In this document: one piece after another, positions 63,015 to 64,000 of the stretch
Position numbering within the stretch: the first letter of the stretch is position 1
Layout: each line of letters opens with the position of its first letter
Origin: Salmonella bongori NCTC 12419
GTDB lineage: Bacteria > Pseudomonadota > Gammaproteobacteria > Enterobacterales > Enterobacteriaceae
DNA: 64,000 nt
Direction of reading: 5' to 3'
Assembly (NCBI RefSeq): GCF_000252995.1
Contig: NC_015761.1
Coordinates: 1,116,001 to 1,180,000, forward strand
The notes under the pieces: generated by a model
The model's input: only the letters and a program-made list of their open reading frames with translations
Databases searched by the model: none
Told to the model about the DNA's origin: nothing
Made by a program: the position numbers and the translations under genes

Positions 63015-63688
63015 TAGCGCAATTCGAAAAGGTATCCTTGCCCGCGCACAGTGGTAATCACATCATGCGGATACTGGGCCTGTATTTTTTTTCGCAGGCG
63101 CCCCATGAGAACATCAATGGTATGGCTTTCCCGCAGTTCAGCATCCGGATATAGCTGAAGCATCAGCGAATCTTTGCTGACAACTTTACCATTATTACGG
63201 ATAAGCGTTTCCATAATGGTGTATTCGAACGCCGTGAGTTTAATAACCTCTTCATTAACGGATAATTCCCGGCGAGAAAGATCTACCTGGAAAGGCGGGA
63301 TATTGATCACCTGAGAGGCCAGGCCGCTATTACGGCGCATCAGCGCCTGCATACGCGCCATAACCTCCTCAATATGAAACGGCTTCGTCACGTAGTCATC
63401 GGCACCGGAGCTGAGGACTTCGACTTTATCCTGCCAGCCTTCGCGCGCGGTTAATACCAGAACCGGCAGTGAAACGTCACTGCTGCGCCAGCGGCGAATT
63501 AAGGAAAGGCCGTCTTCATCCGGCAGACCTAAATCGACAATCGCGATGTCCGGCAGATGCTCATTAAGGTAGTAATCGGCTTCCCTGGCATCTTCTGCGG
63601 CATCGACCTGGTGACCTGAATCCTGGAGTTGAACCTTCAGGTGGTGGCGTAATAATGCATTATCCTCTACAACCAGTACGCGCATCAT
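63014..63688 (-). CDS. phoP: PhoP, response regulator
   Basis: PhoP is the OmpR-type regulator partnered with PhoQ. The 224-aa protein has the receiver-domain acidic residues (VVEDN), phosphorylated Asp52 ([10 protein letters not shown]), Lys of VTKPFH, and a winged-helix DNA-binding domain ([16 protein letters not shown]). In Salmonella it controls survival in macrophages. Autoregulated through the PhoP box upstream. Confidence 0.98.
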
Positions 63689-63729
63689 CTCTTCTCCCTT
63701 GTGTTAACAATAAGAACAGTCTAGCGTTG

Positions 63730-63764
63730 ATTATGGTGCTGTGGGGATAAACATTTAATAAACC
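63730..63764 (-). promoter_or_regulatory. phoP promoter with PhoP box
   Basis: On the minus strand GGTTTA-TTAAA-TGTTTA (63748-63764) is a perfect PhoP direct repeat (6-5-6), followed after 12 nt by the -10 CATAAT (63730-63735). This is the known layout of PhoP-activated promoters. Confidence 0.93.
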
Positions 63765-63774
63765 AGACAAATAG

Positions 63775-63803
63775 TCACCCTCTTTCTGCAGGAAAGAGGG
63801 TGA
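63775..63803 (-). terminator. Hairpin between purB and phoP
   Basis: TCACCCTCTTTC / GAAAGAGGGTGA, a 12-bp perfect stem with a 5-nt loop (63775-63786 / 63792-63803). Minus-strand purB reads into it just after its stop; the T-run is weak. Confidence 0.7.
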
Positions 63804-63811
63804 GGTACACA

Positions 63812-64000
63812 CTATTTAAGTTCGTCGACCAGAGTCATGGCGCGACCAATATAATTCGCCGGAGTCATGGCCTTAAGGCGCGTTTTTTCAGCTTCCGGTA
63901 AAGCCAGGCTATCGATAAACTGTTTCATTCCTTCGGCATCGACACGTTTGCCACGCGTCAACTCTTTCAGTTTTTCATAAGGTTTTTCAATACCGTATCG
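63812..64000 (-). CDS. purB: PurB, adenylosuccinate lyase (C-terminal end only)
   Basis: Only the last 62 codons are in the window; the gene continues past 64000. The frame reads RYGIEKPYEKLKELTRGKR... and ends IGRAMTLVDELK with TAG at 63812-63814, matching the C-terminus of enterobacterial adenylosuccinate lyase (purine synthesis). The active site is outside the window. The purB-phoP order is standard. Confidence 0.95.
   Translation of the reverse strand, partial: RYGIEKPYEKLKELTRGKRVDAEGMKQFIDSLALPEAEKTRLKAMTPANYIGRAMTLVDELK

Overview
The window is a chromosomal segment of an enteric gammaproteobacterium, almost certainly Salmonella (S. enterica or a close relative). The gene order is the classic 24-25 min enterobacterial block, mviM-murJ-flg-rne-fab-ptsG-ndh-mfd-lol-pot-pepT-phoPQ-purB. 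Individual proteins match Salmonella versions as I remember them: 359-aa PlsX, 273-aa CobB, 140-aa FlgN, and a PhoQ with its acidic patch at residues 148-154 and His277. Two features differ from the S. Typhimurium LT2 arrangement as I recall it: FlgE is 425 aa with a foreign-looking central domain, and a transporter/LysR gene pair sits between flgL and rne. I therefore do not assign a serovar or subspecies.

Layout. 1-2600: the 3' part of mviM, an intergenic region with a shortened ERIC element and a REP-like segment, and murJ (mviN, lipid II flippase). 2647-14260: the flagellar flgAMN and flgBCDEFGHIJKL operons, divergent from a shared FlhD4C2-type control region, with sigma-28 promoters in front of flgM and flgKL. 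14265-16541: an accessory pair, an MFS transporter and a divergent LysR regulator, bounded by terminators. 16555-21997: rne with its long autoregulatory leader, rluC and yceF. 22195-32997: yceD-rpmF-plsX-fabHDG-acpP-fabF-pabC-mltG-tmk-holB-ycfH, joining phospholipid and fatty-acid synthesis, folate precursor, cell-wall, dTMP and DNA-polymerase genes, mostly closely packed or overlapping. 33418-42932: ptsG, fhuE, hinT-ycfL-lpoB-thiK-nagZ-ycfP and ndh. 43119-49564: ycfJ, comR/bhsA (divergent), ldtC and mfd. 49901-54816: lolCDE-nagK-cobB. 54916-58740: potABCD on the minus strand. 58991 to the end: pepT, roxA, phoQ-phoP and the 3' end of purB.

Themes. Cell-envelope functions dominate: peptidoglycan (MurJ, MltG, LpoB, NagZ, NagK, LdtC, FlgJ), lipoprotein sorting (LolCDE), phospholipid synthesis (PlsX, FabHDGF, ACP), the flagellum and the PhoPQ envelope sensor. 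Regulatory signals readable in the DNA include two sigma-28 promoters, an FlhDC box, a CRP/Mlc-type ptsG promoter, an FNR box for ndh, a PhoP box for phoP and a bhsA promoter with paired dyads. Short dispersed repeats are common: REP-like inverted repeats at most convergent gene ends and three ERIC-related elements in different states of decay. One of these is a full-length copy inside the ptsG 5' untranslated leader.

I found no prophage, insertion sequence, tRNA, rRNA or CRISPR array, and no defence system. The most notable points are the ERIC in the ptsG leader, the mosaic hook protein, the MFS/LysR cassette with its perfect 11-bp dyad, the architecture of the bhsA promoter, and two CRISPR-repeat-like hairpins flanking rpmF. 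Comparisons with E. coli or LT2 come from memory, not from a search.
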